Source: Phaeodactylibacter sp.
Lineage (GTDB): Bacteria; Bacteroidota; Bacteroidia; Chitinophagales; Saprospiraceae
Direction of reading: 5' to 3'
Assembly (NCBI GenBank): GCA_024102975.1
Contig: JAGFJD010000403.1
Coordinates: 1 to 53,443 of the forward strand
Length of the DNA: 53,443 nt
This document shows, piece by piece, positions 42,682-52,100 of the stretch. Position 1 is the stretch's first letter, and every line of letters starts with the position of its first letter. Made by a program: the position numbers and the translations under genes. The notes under the pieces were generated by a model, which saw only the letters and a program-made list of their open reading frames with translations, did no database searches and was not told the origin of the DNA.

Positions 42682-43243
42682 GAATGCCCCTCAACTCCTC
42701 CAGAAACGGCTCCGCTTCCTTGAAGCCCTTGATGATGGCCCGGCGTTGCATCTCGCTGTCCAGAATGACATAAGACGGGTAGCTCATCTGGCCGTTGAGC
42801 AGGGCGTAAGCAAAGGTGTGAATGCCTCTCCTGCCGGCATTGACTACTTCGAACTGCTGTCCGTTGAGGGTCAGCGGTTCTTCCTTTTCAGCATTGAACT
42901 TGACGGAGTGGAAATTCTCGTTCATATACTGAGCGACTTCGGGGCGCGAGAAAGTCTTATTGTCCATCACCTTGCACCAGCCGCACCAGTCGGTGTACAC
43001 ATCGATGAAGATGGGCTTGGGGTCGCTTTGCTGGGCCGCCAGGGCTTCTTCCATGCCCATCCACTGGATAGTGCCGGGGGAAGCCGTTTCCCGGGCCTTG
43101 GCGGGTGCCGGTGCCGTATTGGCTGCAGCAGGGGGCGATCCGGGCTTCTCGGCACTGGTTGGGCCACAGGCGAGGAGGCTCAGAAGAAAAAGGGCGGAAA
43201 GCACAGACCCTACCCTTTGAAACAGGTTCAGTTTACTGTTCAT
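42677..43243 (-). CDS. Thioredoxin-like lipoprotein
   Basis: Exported thioredoxin-fold protein of 188 residues, anchored through Cys26 (signal SALFLLSLLAC). A Pro/Ala-rich linker precedes the domain. The redox motif WCGWC at 86-90 gives Cys87 and Cys90, in a DUF255/DsbD-gamma-like context (FIDVYTDWCGWCKVM). The YPSYVILD segment carries the cis-Pro. It probably keeps periplasmic thiols reduced. Its location between coxD and coxE is unusual and may only reflect insertion; a role in assembling the molybdenum enzyme is conjecture. Confidence 0.87.
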   Translation of the reverse strand: MNSKLNLFQRVGSVLSALFLLSLLACGPTSAEKPGSPPAAANTAPAPAKARETASPGTIQWMGMEEALAAQQSDPKPIFIDVYTDWCGWCKVMDNKTFSRPEVAQYMNENFHSVKFNAEKEEPLTLNGQQFEVVNAGRRGIHTFAYALLNGQMSYPSYVILDSEMQRRAIIKGFKEAEPFLEELRGIR

Positions 43244-43299
43244 AGAATGGATTATTTACCAATAACAATCGGATGAAGTTTGAAATAGTTTTTTAGGAG

Positions 43300-44202
43300 C
43301 TAAAGGTTGTCCAATTTGGAAATAGCCCCGACCTTTTCGAACAATTCCGAAAGCGAATCCTGCGCCTGCCGGATATCCTGCCAGTCCTTGAGGATGATGC
43401 CCAGAGTTGATTCCACCAGCTCTTTATCCAGGTGGTCGATATGCAGGGCGGACAGGGCCATGGCCCAGTCCAGCGTTTCGGCGATGCCGGGCACCTTTTC
43501 CAGCCGCATTTTGCGCACTTCCTGCATGAAACGGCATACCTGCCCGGCCAGGCGTTCGTCGATGCGGGGCACTCTATTGCGGACGATATTCAGTTCCTTT
43601 TCAAAGTCCGGGTATTCGATCCAGAGGTAGAGGCACCGGCGGCGCAGGGCCTCCGAAAGCTCCCGCACCCGATTGCTGGTGACGATCACCTGGGGGATGT
43701 GAGTGGCGCGGACGGTGCCGATCTCCGGGATGCTGATCTGCCAGTCGGAGAGCACCTCCAGCAGGAAGCTCTCGAATTCCTCGTCGGCCCGGTCGATCTC
43801 GTCGATGAGCAGCACAGGTGCCTGGTGGTGGGTGATGGCCTGCAGCAAGGGGCGCCGGAGGAGGAATTTTTCGCTGAAAATATCCCGCTCGCGCTCTTCC
43901 AGCGTCTTGCCGCTGTCTTCGGCCATTTTCAGGTGGAGCAGCTGCTGCTGGTAATTCCATTCATACAGCGCGTGGGTAGCGTCGAGGCCTTCGTAACACT
44001 GCAGGCGGATGAGGTCGGTTTTCAGGGCGGAGGCCATCACCTTGGCGATTTCCGTCTTCCCTACGCCCGCCGGCCCTTCGATGAGAAGCGGTTTGTGCAG
44101 TTCCATAGCCAGGAAGACGGACATGACGATGGACGGCTCGGTGATGTAGCCCTGCTCCCGGAGCATTTCCTGGACTCTCTCCAGGCCCTCGTTTTGGATC
44201 AT
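43300..44202 (-). CDS. coxD: CoxD-like MoxR-family AAA+ ATPase
   Basis: Protein of 300 residues. Walker A is GPAGVGKT (43-50) and Walker B is VLLIDEID (130-137), followed by a sensor-1 region with VIVTSNRVRELSEALRRRC. MoxR ATPases act with VWA proteins as metal chelatases or chaperones. Here the partner is the nearby CoxE, and the target is probably the CoxL subunit. A terminator hairpin 33 bp upstream of its start separates it from the coxGSLM genes, so it likely has its own promoter. Confidence 0.9.
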   Translation of the reverse strand: MIQNEGLERVQEMLREQGYITEPSIVMSVFLAMELHKPLLIEGPAGVGKTEIAKVMASALKTDLIRLQCYEGLDATHALYEWNYQQQLLHLKMAEDSGKTLEERERDIFSEKFLLRRPLLQAITHHQAPVLLIDEIDRADEEFESFLLEVLSDWQISIPEIGTVRATHIPQVIVTSNRVRELSEALRRRCLYLWIEYPDFEKELNIVRNRVPRIDERLAGQVCRFMQEVRKMRLEKVPGIAETLDWAMALSALHIDHLDKELVESTLGIILKDWQDIRQAQDSLSELFEKVGAISKLDNL

Positions 44203-44235
44203 GATGATTTGCTGATGTTTATGTAAACATAAAAA

Positions 44236-44254
44236 GGCGGGAGTATTTCCCGCC
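44236..44254 (-). terminator. Rho-independent terminator after coxM
   Basis: On the minus strand GGCGGGAAATACTCCCGCC is followed by TTTTT and then AT-rich sequence. It would end the coxGSLM transcript before coxD. Confidence 0.8.
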
Positions 44255-44261
44255 CGGATGG

Positions 44262-44594
44262 GGGTGTGAAGGTTAAGGTTAAGGTATAGGCTGAGGTTGA
44301 GGACAGCGAACCATAGAACGAAGAGGTATCTCCCGGAAAGAACACTACCGTTTTACCGCGTTGATTGTGCCTGCCGGAAGGGAGCGTTCAAACCACTGTG
44401 TTTTTGTTTAAACCGCAGGGGGCGCTGAGATACGCAGAGGGCGCGCAAACGCCTGTTATTCAGGAAATCGCTCTGTGGCCCTCTGCGTTCCCTGCGGTTA
44501 GAAAAATGCGAGTTGACGCAGTTCTTTGAACACTCCCTGCCGTAAACCCTGACCTCAGCCTCAGCCTTTACCTCAACCTTTACCTTACCCTCAC
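44262..44594. repeat. Large nested inverted repeat
   Basis: Outer arms: GTGAAGGTTAAGGTTAAGG (from 44266) and CCTCAACCTTTACCTTACCC (ending at the coxM stop). Middle arms: GGAAGGGAGCGTTCAAACCA near 44377 and CTTTGAACACTCCCTGCC near 44525. Inner arms: CCGCAGGGGGCGCTGAG near 44416 and CCCTCTGCGTTCCCTGCGG near 44482. Three nested pairings suggest a fold-back element of about 330 bp. Confidence 0.75.
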
Positions 44595-45451
44595 TTCGCC
44601 CCGGCAGCTGCCGCCAGCGCCCGGCGGGCGTAGACCCGGGCCAGGTGCAGGCGGTACTCCCCGGAGGCGAAGTGGTCGCCCATGGGCGTCACGCCCTCGC
44701 CGGCAGCCTGGGCCGCATCGGCGATGTTCTTTTCGGTAGCTTGCTTGCCGGTGAGCGCCGCTTCGACGGTGGACGCCCGGAAGGCCGCGTCGGAAAGGCC
44801 GGTAAAGGCCATGCTCACTTTCTGGCAGACCCCTCCGTCAATCGTGAGGGCTGCCGCACAGCCGACGATCGCGAAGCGGGAGGCCGGCTGCATGAATTTC
44901 TGGTAAGAACTCTTCGTGCCCTTCGGCGGTGCCGGTAACCGGACGGCCGTGATGATCTCGTTGTCTTCCAGCGCCGTCATGTAGAAACCGGTGAAGAAAT
45001 CGTCGGCGGCAACCGAGCGGCTGCCCTTCGGCCCCTGGAGTTCGATTTGGGCATTGGCGGCAATCATGACGGCTGGCCAGTCGGCCGCCGGGTCGGCGTG
45101 AGCCAGGCTGCCGCCTAGGGTGCCTTTGTTTCGGACCTGAACGTCGCCGATGAGGTCGGCGGCCTCCGAAAGCATGCTGAGGAAGTTGCGGGCCACGTCA
45201 GAATTGGCGATGTCATCGTGAGTGGCGCCGGCCCCGATCAGCAGGCTGTTTCCTTCTTTTTTGATGTACCGCAGCTCGCCGATGCGGCCGATGTCGATCA
45301 GTACGCCCGGCTGGTTGAGGCGCAGCTTCATGGCGGGCAGCAGGCTGTGGCCGCCGGCCAGCAGCTTGGCTTCCATCCCGTGTTTGGCCATCAGGGCGAG
45401 GGCGTCGTCGACGGATGTTGCCCGGTGGTATTCGAAATTATTGGGAATCAT
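44591..45451 (-). CDS. coxM: Molybdenum hydroxylase FAD-binding subunit (CoxM-like)
   Basis: Medium subunit of 286 residues that carries electrons from the iron-sulfur clusters to the acceptor through FAD. FAD motifs are visible: LLAGGHSLLPAMKLRL (about 31-46) and TLGGSLAHADPAADWP (about 111-126). The C-terminal CO_deh_flav_C domain begins near QPASRFAIVGCAA. Its start is 28 bp after the coxL stop, in the same operon. The stop codon forms the tip of one arm of a large inverted repeat. Assignment to the CO-dehydrogenase-type family is secure, but the substrate is not. Confidence 0.93.
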   Translation of the reverse strand: MIPNNFEYHRATSVDDALALMAKHGMEAKLLAGGHSLLPAMKLRLNQPGVLIDIGRIGELRYIKKEGNSLLIGAGATHDDIANSDVARNFLSMLSEAADLIGDVQVRNKGTLGGSLAHADPAADWPAVMIAANAQIELQGPKGSRSVAADDFFTGFYMTALEDNEIITAVRLPAPPKGTKSSYQKFMQPASRFAIVGCAAALTIDGGVCQKVSMAFTGLSDAAFRASTVEAALTGKQATEKNIADAAQAAGEGVTPMGDHFASGEYRLHLARVYARRALAAAAGAK

Positions 45452-45479
45452 GGTTTCGCATTTTGAAAGTTTAAAAGGA

Positions 45480-47846
45480 TCAGGAGTTCATGGCCCGCCA
45501 TACGCGTTCCGGCGTCAGCGGCATTTCCAGGTTCTTGACGCCGAAGGGAGACAGGGCGTCCATCACGGCATTGACCACTGCCGGGGTGGAGCCGATGGTC
45601 CCGGCTTCGCCCGCGCCTTTAACTCCGAGTGGGTTGTGTGGGCAGGGGGTCACCTGGCGGTCGAGTTCGAAGGAGGGCAGGTCGTCGGCCCGCGGCATGG
45701 TGTAATCCATGTAGGAGCCATTGATCAGCTGGGCATTTTCGTCGTAGACGGCCCCTTCGAACAAGGCCTGCCCGATACCCTGCGCCAGCCCGCCGTGGAT
45801 TTGCCCGTCGACGATCATCGGGTTGATCACATTGCCGACATCGTCCACGGCGATGAACCGTTTAAGGGTAACCTTGCCGGTATCCTTATCCACTTCCACT
45901 ACGGCAATATGGGCGCCAAAGGGATAGGTAAAGTTGGCCGGGTCGTAGAAGCTGGAGAAATCCATCCCCGGTTCCAGCCCTTCCGGATAGTTATGGGGCA
46001 CGTAGGCAGTGAGGGCTACATCGCCGAAGCCGACGCTCTTATCGGTGCCTTTAACGGTCCACTTGCCTTCGGCGAATTCGAGGTCCTTTTCGGAAGCTTC
46101 CAGCTTGTGCGCGGCGATCCTGGCACCTTTTTCGATGATCTTATCCAGGCTCTTCATGATGGCGCTGCCGCCTACGGCGATGCTTCGGGAGCCGTAGGTG
46201 CCCATGCCAAAAGCCACAGATTCTGAGTCGCCGTGGATGATCTCCACATCTTCCATGGCGATGCCCAGCCGGTCGGCCACCACCTGGGCGAAGGTGGTTT
46301 CGTGGCCCTGGCCGTGAGAATGCGAACCGGTGTAAACGCTTACCTTGCCGGTAGGCTGCACGCGCACCTGCCCGACCTCATACAGGCCGGCGCGGGCGCC
46401 CAGGGCGCCGACGACCGCCGAGGGGGCGATGCCGCAGGCCTCGATATAGGTGGAGAAGCCGATACCCAGCAGTTTACCTTGCTTGCGGGCTTCTGCCTGT
46501 TCTTTCCTGAACTTCTCATATCCTACCATTTCCAGTGCCCGCCTGAGTACGCCTTCGTAGTTGCCGCTGTCGTATTGCAGGGCGACCTGGGTCTGGTATC
46601 CGGGTTGTTTTACGCCGTCAAACGGCGGGATGAAGTTTTTGAGGCGCAGCTCGGCCGGGTCCATTTTCATTTCCAGGGCGGCCGTGTCGATAAGGCGCTC
46701 CAGCAGGTAGGTGGCCTCCGGGCGGCCGGCGCCGCGGTAAGCGTCGACCATCACCGTATGGGTGAAAACGGCCGTGACGTCCACGTGAATCTTAGGAGTA
46801 GTGTACAGGCCCTGGAGCAGCGTGCCGTGCAGCCAGGTCGGCACACAAGGAGCAAAAGTAGAAATATAAGCCCCTATGTTGGCATAAGTCTTGACGCGAA
46901 GGCCAACGATCTTGCCGTCCTGGTCGAAGCCCATTTCGGCTTTGGTGACGTGGTCGCGCCCATGGGCGTCCGTCATGAAGGCTTCGCTGCGGTCGGCCGT
47001 CCACTTCACGGGGCGCCTGAGGCGCTCAGAACACCAGATCATGAGCGCTTCCTCAGTATAATGGAAGATTTTGCTGCCGAAGCCGCCGCCGACATCGGGC
47101 GCTACGACGCGTACCTTGTGTTCGGGAATGCCCAGCGTAAAGGCGCACATCAGCAACCGCGTCAGGTGAGGGTTCTGGGAGGTGGTATACAAGGTATACT
47201 TGTCGCTGGCTTCCTCGTAATGGCCAATGGCAGAACGGGGTTCGACTGCATTAGGGACCAGCCTCTGGTTGACGATATCCAGGGTGGTGACGTGGTGGGC
47301 CTTGCTCATAGCTTCGTCCACTTCGGCTTTGGGGTTGCCGAGCTCCCAGTCGAAACACAGGTTGTTGGGGGCATCATCGTGGACCAGGGGCGCCCCGGCT
47401 TCTGTCGCTTTTTTCGGGTTGGCGACTGCGGGCAGTTCTTCATATTCTACCTCGATCATATCTCCGGCATCGCGGGCGATCTCCCGGGTTTCGGCAATGA
47501 CTACCGCCACCGCATCGCCCATATACCGGGCTTTGTCCGCCACCAGAAGGGGATGGGGCGGCTCCTTCATGGTGTCGCCGTTCTTGAAATTGACCTGCCA
47601 GCCACAGGGTACTCCGTTGATGCCGGATTCAGCGATGTCTTTCCCGGTGTATACTTTGACTACGCCGTCCATGGCTTCTGCTGCGGAAGTGTCTACTTTA
47701 AGGATTTTGGCATGAGCATAAGGGCTGCGGACGATGTAGGCGTAGGCCATGCCCGGCAGGACGATGTCGTCCGTATACCGCCCTTTGCCGGTGATGAAGC
47801 GCTTGTCTTCGACGCGCTTGACAGCTTTTCCTATATAATTGGTCAT
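45480..47846 (-). CDS. coxL: Molybdenum hydroxylase large subunit, form II CoxL type
   Basis: Catalytic subunit of 788 residues that binds the molybdopterin cytosine dinucleotide. The active-site loop reads AYRGAGR at 369-375, the form II motif; bona fide CO dehydrogenases (form I) have AYxCSFR with a Cu-binding Cys. GGGFGSK (253-259) and the C-terminal [12 protein letters not shown], with the catalytic Glu in GAGE, are as expected for xanthine-oxidase-family enzymes. The substrate may be an aromatic or aldehyde compound rather than CO. Shares a 1-nt overlap with coxS. Confidence 0.94.
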   Translation of the reverse strand: MTNYIGKAVKRVEDKRFITGKGRYTDDIVLPGMAYAYIVRSPYAHAKILKVDTSAAEAMDGVVKVYTGKDIAESGINGVPCGWQVNFKNGDTMKEPPHPLLVADKARYMGDAVAVVIAETREIARDAGDMIEVEYEELPAVANPKKATEAGAPLVHDDAPNNLCFDWELGNPKAEVDEAMSKAHHVTTLDIVNQRLVPNAVEPRSAIGHYEEASDKYTLYTTSQNPHLTRLLMCAFTLGIPEHKVRVVAPDVGGGFGSKIFHYTEEALMIWCSERLRRPVKWTADRSEAFMTDAHGRDHVTKAEMGFDQDGKIVGLRVKTYANIGAYISTFAPCVPTWLHGTLLQGLYTTPKIHVDVTAVFTHTVMVDAYRGAGRPEATYLLERLIDTAALEMKMDPAELRLKNFIPPFDGVKQPGYQTQVALQYDSGNYEGVLRRALEMVGYEKFRKEQAEARKQGKLLGIGFSTYIEACGIAPSAVVGALGARAGLYEVGQVRVQPTGKVSVYTGSHSHGQGHETTFAQVVADRLGIAMEDVEIIHGDSESVAFGMGTYGSRSIAVGGSAIMKSLDKIIEKGARIAAHKLEASEKDLEFAEGKWTVKGTDKSVGFGDVALTAYVPHNYPEGLEPGMDFSSFYDPANFTYPFGAHIAVVEVDKDTGKVTLKRFIAVDDVGNVINPMIVDGQIHGGLAQGIGQALFEGAVYDENAQLINGSYMDYTMPRADDLPSFELDRQVTPCPHNPLGVKGAGEAGTIGSTPAVVNAVMDALSPFGVKNLEMPLTPERVWRAMNS

Positions 47847-48331
47847 CAGGCTACTTTTTCTTGTTTGCTAATTTTTTTTGCGGCGTACTGGACGGACTTC
47901 ACGATGTTGTGATAGCCGGTGCAGCGGCAGAAGTTGCCCTCCAGGGCTTCGCGAATCTCCCGCTCCGAAGGGTCGGGGTTGCGGCTCAGCAGGTCTGCCG
48001 AGGCCATGATCATGCCCGGCGTACAGAAGCCGCACTGCAGGCCGTGTTCTTCCCGGAAGCCTTCCTGCAGAGGATGCAGGGTGCCATTATCTGCCATTCC
48101 TTCGATCGTTTTCACTTCGCTGCCGTCGGCTTGTACGGCCAGCATGGTACAGGACTTGACGGACTTGCCGTCGACCAGGATGGTACAGGCCCCGCAGTTG
48201 CTCGTGTCACAGCCTACGTGCGTGCCCGTCAGGCCGAGCGCGTCGCGCAGGTATTGTACCAGCATCGTCCGCGGTTCGACCTCATGGCGGCAGGCTTTGC
48301 CGTTCACCGTTACCTGAATTGTTGTTGCCAT
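47846..48331 (-). CDS. coxS: Molybdenum hydroxylase 2Fe-2S subunit (CoxS-like)
   Basis: Small electron-transfer subunit of 161 residues. The N-terminal plant-type ferredoxin fold has [10 protein letters not shown] (Cys41, Cys46, Cys49) and Cys61. The C-terminal helical domain has CGFCTPGM and CRCTGY for the second cluster. All eight Cys ligands are present. The gene ends with a 1-nt overlap with coxL; coxG lies 211 bp upstream on the same strand. Confidence 0.95.
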   Translation of the reverse strand: MATTIQVTVNGKACRHEVEPRTMLVQYLRDALGLTGTHVGCDTSNCGACTILVDGKSVKSCTMLAVQADGSEVKTIEGMADNGTLHPLQEGFREEHGLQCGFCTPGMIMASADLLSRNPDPSEREIREALEGNFCRCTGYHNIVKSVQYAAKKISKQEKVA

Positions 48332-48542
48332 AAGAAAATGTTGCTTTTATCGGTTATAGTAGATTAGGTTTGAGGTTTAGCCGAAGGCCAGGGTGCGTTG
48401 AACATTCGACATTGAACCTTGAACATAAAGCCTGAAGCCTTATTGAGTTTCAAAAATTAATGCGGGGAGTGGTGTCGGCTGGCGACTAGAGTTCGCCTGT
48501 CGACTATCACGACGAACCCCCTGTTTATTTTTTGAAAACCAA
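48332..48542. other. Intergenic gap between coxG and coxS with word repeats
   Basis: Contains TTGAACATTCGACATTGAACC and related words near 48397-48430 (quoted core TTGAACATTCGACATTGAAC), and GTCGACTATCACGACG near 48498. No gene or clear terminator; may hold the coxS promoter. Confidence 0.45.
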
Positions 48543-49001
48543 TTAGGCGTTCTGGCCTTCGTGGCTGCCCAGTTCCTCTTCCAGCGCCTTGAAGAATTGC
48601 TTGCTCAGCGTACTGGCCACGCCGGACATGACGCGCTGGCCGGTCCGCGCCAACAGGCCGGACAGGCTGGCCTTGCCGTCGAAATACAGTTCGGTCTCCT
48701 GGCCCGAAACGGGTTTCAGTTCAATCTTCACGTCGGCGGCGACGTTGCCGATCTTGCTGTTTTGCCTGATGTTGAGGATGAAACTCCGGGGCTCTTGCTT
48801 TTCCAGCACATTGAGGTTTCCGGAGAAGGCCCCGCTGACCGGCCCCATTTTGACTTCGGCGACGGCCCTGTACTGGCCCTGCCCGATCTCTTCCAGCCTG
48901 GAGACGCCGGGCGTTATCCGGGCAAGGGTTTCAGTGTCCATGAGTTTGGACCAAATCTCGTTGGCAGAAGCGTTGAATTTGTGCGTGCCTGTAAGCTGCA
49001 T
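48543..49001 (-). CDS. coxG: CoxG-like SRPBCC protein
   Basis: START/SRPBCC-fold protein of 152 residues: FNASANEIWSKLMDTETLAR at the N-terminus, the central GPVSGAFSGNLNV, and YFDGKASLSGLLARTGQ. CoxG proteins accompany CO-dehydrogenase-type clusters and are thought to bind a quinone or recruit the enzyme to the membrane. It is the first gene of the leftward cluster. The conserved length and intact core suggest it is functional. Confidence 0.88.
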   Translation of the reverse strand: MQLTGTHKFNASANEIWSKLMDTETLARITPGVSRLEEIGQGQYRAVAEVKMGPVSGAFSGNLNVLEKQEPRSFILNIRQNSKIGNVAADVKIELKPVSGQETELYFDGKASLSGLLARTGQRVMSGVASTLSKQFFKALEEELGSHEGQNA

Positions 49002-49485
49002 AGCTTTGGGATGCTGATTTGCGGATTGGAGATGAGTTTTTCAGATTGGTTAAAGTTAGCCAATATTTTCGAGAACTGAAAATAAGAGGGGAATGAAAAT
49101 TGGCGAAAATGATTATGTCCAAAATTTAGTAAAAAATAAATAGCCTGGAGCCTATTATTATTATTGCGACCCAAATTTGGCGAGAGATGGGATCAGCATA
49201 TAAATCGGGGAAACCCCGTGTACTTTGTGTTAGAACCAGTGTTCTCTGTGTCCAAAACCGTTTTGCTCAGTAGTGTGGCAGAGGATGCCAGGCGAGGGTA
49301 CCAGTTTAAGGCTGGACAGAGAGCCTCGGGGTTGTGTACAGCCTGCCCCGTACACGAAGGGTCGGGGATGTACGAAGCTCTGCCGGCTGCCCAACGTTGG
49401 AATGGCAGCCCCAGGCAAGACAAAACTATTGATAATCAAAGCTTTGTACTGTATGTTTGCCCGGTTCGCAGAGACGGGGCATGCC
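49002..49485. other. Intergenic region upstream of coxG
   Basis: AT-rich first half (49020-49170) is a likely promoter area for the leftward cox genes. The second half has a hairpin-like CCCGTAC...GGGTCGGG segment at 49347-49370, also found at 21697-21719, and a short inverted GTACGAAG region. A 127-codon plus-strand frame here has no recognisable protein character. Confidence 0.5.
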
Positions 49486-51858
49486 TCACTCCTTCCGCAG
49501 AATTTCGGCCGGGTTCACCCGCAGCACCCCCCACACCTTCAAGCTGATCGTGCCCACCGTCAGGAGCACCACCCCAAGGGCTGCCCCGGCCATCAGCCCG
49601 CTGTGCAGCCCGGCGTGGATGGCGAAGATGCTGTCCATCAGCTTCCAGGAGAGGAAGGCGCCGCCGACAGTGCCGAGGATGGCCGCAACGGCGAATATCC
49701 AGAGGTAGTTCTTGTTGATCAGGTAGGCGATATGCCTCGCCTGCGCGCCGACGATGCGCCGGATGGCGATCTCCTTCAGGCGCTTCAGTACGTTGAGCGA
49801 AACCATGGCAAACAGGCCGGTCATCGACAGCAGGATGGTTACCAATGCCTGAAACAACAGCATCCATTTGATGTTGTTGCTCACCACCACCTCCTCTGCC
49901 AGGATTTCGTCCTGAAAAAAACCGCGGTAAGCCTTTAAGGGGAACAACCGGGCCCACTCCGCCCGCAGCTCTTTTTCAAGGGCCAGCAGGTTTTCGGCCC
50001 GGGCCCGCACCATCAGGAATTGATAATCTTCAGGCTCTACGCGGGTAAGGGCCAGCGGAGCGACCGGATTGAAGGCGCTCTGCTGCACAAAGTCTCTGAC
50101 GATGCCAACGACGGTATAGGTTGCCGAATCCATGACGACCTGCTGCCCGATGGGCTGCTCCCAGCCAAATTCCAGCACCAGCCGCTCGTTGACGAGCATG
50201 GCCCGGTTGTCGGATTCCAGCTCCTCCCTGAAGGAGCGGCCCTCCGCCATCTTGATGTCCATCATTTCCAGGTAATCTTTTCCGACGCCCATGTAGAGGA
50301 TGTCGTACTTCTCGCCCCGGGCTTCCAGGTCCTTGCCCCGCAGGCTGTATCCCAGATGGTTGGCTGCCCCGGCCATCTTTTCAACTTTGGGGTTGCGCTG
50401 CAGCGCCTGTTCCAACCGGTTGAACTCGGCGGCATTGTCCAGCCGGCAGCCCAGCAGCCCGTGCCGGTTATAGCCCCGGTCCATATTCTCCTGGAAAGCG
50501 GCGTTGCGGGCAAAGGAAAGGCCGGTGAGCACAGCCATCAAAGCGATCATCACCTGCACGCCCATCAGTATCCGGGTGAAGAGGTTGGAGCCGCCGAAAC
50601 GCAGCTTGCCCCGCAGGATGGCCGACGGCCGGAAGCCGCTGATGTAAAAAGCAGGATAAGCGCCCCCGAGCAGGGCGGTGACCACCAAAATGAAGGCCAG
50701 AAAAGCCAGGAGCGGCCCGTCGGACAGGTAGTTGGCCTCCAGATAAAGGTACGGCCACATCCGGTTGTAAGGGGGAAGCAAAACTTCCACCAGCCCCAGG
50801 CCCACCAAAAGGGCCAACAGGCTGACGAGAAAATTCTCCCCCAGCAACTGTCCGATGAGTTGCTGCCGGGTACCCCCCATCACTTTGCGGATGCCCATCT
50901 CCCGGAGGCGGCGGCCGGCAGCCGAAATGGCCGTATTCGTAAAATTGAGGCAGGCGGTGAGCAGCAGCAACACCGCCAGGAGAATAGGCCCCCATACCGC
51001 CGATACCGGCAGGCTCTGCCGCAGGTAGTTGCCCCGCACCTCGCCCCGGGCGGCGCGGTGGGCGGAATCCGCAAAAGGCTCCAGCACATAGGAACTGGCC
51101 TTCAGGCGATCAATGTGCTGGTTGTGCAGCCCAAGGTACTTGTCGTTCAGTTCCCCGGCTATTGCCGCAGGCGGGCGGGTGCCTTCCAACTCAAAGAAGG
51201 TGAGCGCCGTGAGAAAACTCCAGTCATCCGGCGCCTGTTTCTGGCCATTGACCTGCAGGTTGTCGAAGTGGGTGATCAGATCGTAATCTATGCCCGAATT
51301 CATCGGGCGCTCCTCCAAAACGGCGCCTACTACCAGGATCTGCTGAAAAGGCTCTCCGGGATGAAGAACCAATTCCTTGCCAATGGGGTTCTCCTCTCCG
51401 AAGTAGCGTTTCGCTACAGGCTCGCTGATCAGCACTTTGTTGCGGTCACTAAGCGCCTCATAACTACCTGCCCGGAGGGAAAAACCGAACAGCTGGAAAA
51501 AGCCGGAATCCGTATATTGTATGCTTTCGCTCAGCACCGTCTCACCCCGCTTTACCGCCGCCTGCTGGTACTCTACCCGGACACAACTGCGGATGCCCGG
51601 AATGTCCTGCGCCGCCGCCGGCCCCAGGGGCAGGGGCGCCAGCCCATACTCCACCCCGTTGCTCTGCCGGATCATGTTGACGCGGCAGATGCGGTCTCGC
51701 TTTTGGTGGAAAGCATCAAAGCTCTGGTCGAATGCATAATTGAGGTAGGCAATGACGCTGCAGGCCAGGGCAATGCCGAGGCCCATGACGTTGATGCCGA
51801 AATAGAGCTTATTCTTCCAGATATTGCGCAGGGCGATCTTGAAGTAGTTGTGGAGCAT
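49486..51858 (-). CDS. MacB/FtsX-family ABC transporter permease
   Basis: Large membrane protein of 790 residues from the ATG at 51858 (MLHNYFKIALRNIWKNKLY); the upstream frame is repeat sequence. It has two FtsX cores, each with a large periplasmic MacB_PCD domain: the first after LACSVIAYLNYAFDQSFD, the second after NLFTRILMGVQVMIAL. Each ends in FtsX-type helices (RLREMGIRKVMGGTRQQLIG and RLKEIAIRRIVGAQARHIAY). Common in Bacteroidota as antimicrobial-peptide or lipoprotein transporters. No partner ATPase gene is adjacent. Confidence 0.92.
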   Translation of the reverse strand: MLHNYFKIALRNIWKNKLYFGINVMGLGIALACSVIAYLNYAFDQSFDAFHQKRDRICRVNMIRQSNGVEYGLAPLPLGPAAAQDIPGIRSCVRVEYQQAAVKRGETVLSESIQYTDSGFFQLFGFSLRAGSYEALSDRNKVLISEPVAKRYFGEENPIGKELVLHPGEPFQQILVVGAVLEERPMNSGIDYDLITHFDNLQVNGQKQAPDDWSFLTALTFFELEGTRPPAAIAGELNDKYLGLHNQHIDRLKASSYVLEPFADSAHRAARGEVRGNYLRQSLPVSAVWGPILLAVLLLLTACLNFTNTAISAAGRRLREMGIRKVMGGTRQQLIGQLLGENFLVSLLALLVGLGLVEVLLPPYNRMWPYLYLEANYLSDGPLLAFLAFILVVTALLGGAYPAFYISGFRPSAILRGKLRFGGSNLFTRILMGVQVMIALMAVLTGLSFARNAAFQENMDRGYNRHGLLGCRLDNAAEFNRLEQALQRNPKVEKMAGAANHLGYSLRGKDLEARGEKYDILYMGVGKDYLEMMDIKMAEGRSFREELESDNRAMLVNERLVLEFGWEQPIGQQVVMDSATYTVVGIVRDFVQQSAFNPVAPLALTRVEPEDYQFLMVRARAENLLALEKELRAEWARLFPLKAYRGFFQDEILAEEVVVSNNIKWMLLFQALVTILLSMTGLFAMVSLNVLKRLKEIAIRRIVGAQARHIAYLINKNYLWIFAVAAILGTVGGAFLSWKLMDSIFAIHAGLHSGLMAGAALGVVLLTVGTISLKVWGVLRVNPAEILRKE

Positions 51859-51868
51859 AGATGGAGGT

Positions 51869-51985
51869 TTTGCAGGGACAACCCCTTTTTTCTGGCCGGC
51901 GGGCATTTTTTGCAGGGACAACCCGTTTTTCCTGGCTGGCGCAGATGCCAAGGGGAAAAACGGCTTGTCCCTGCCTGGGAAGCGC
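51869..51985. repeat. Two direct and one inverted GCAGGGACAACC repeat
   Basis: TTTTGCAGGGACAACCC occurs at about 51868 and 51908, each followed by a T-run and CTGGC. Its inverse, GGGGAAAAACGGCTTGTCCC, follows at 51952-51971. Located just upstream of the permease gene. Confidence 0.7.
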
Positions 51986-52100
51986 CAAGATTCATGCCAG
52001 GGGGAAGCAAGCTGATTATCAGGCTTTTACTATTCGACCTTCGCTTTTTGGTGTTCGTTATCGGACAATGTTTGTTCGGATGTGGACAATGGCGGGGGGA

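Noticed and set aside
45480..47846. Bona fide aerobic CO dehydrogenase
   Set aside because: The active-site loop is AYRGAGR, not AYxCSFR, so the Cu-binding Cys is absent.
49164..49547. 127-codon plus-strand frame in the gap before coxG
   Set aside because: No recognisable motif, atypical composition, and it overlaps the end of the permease gene in antisense.
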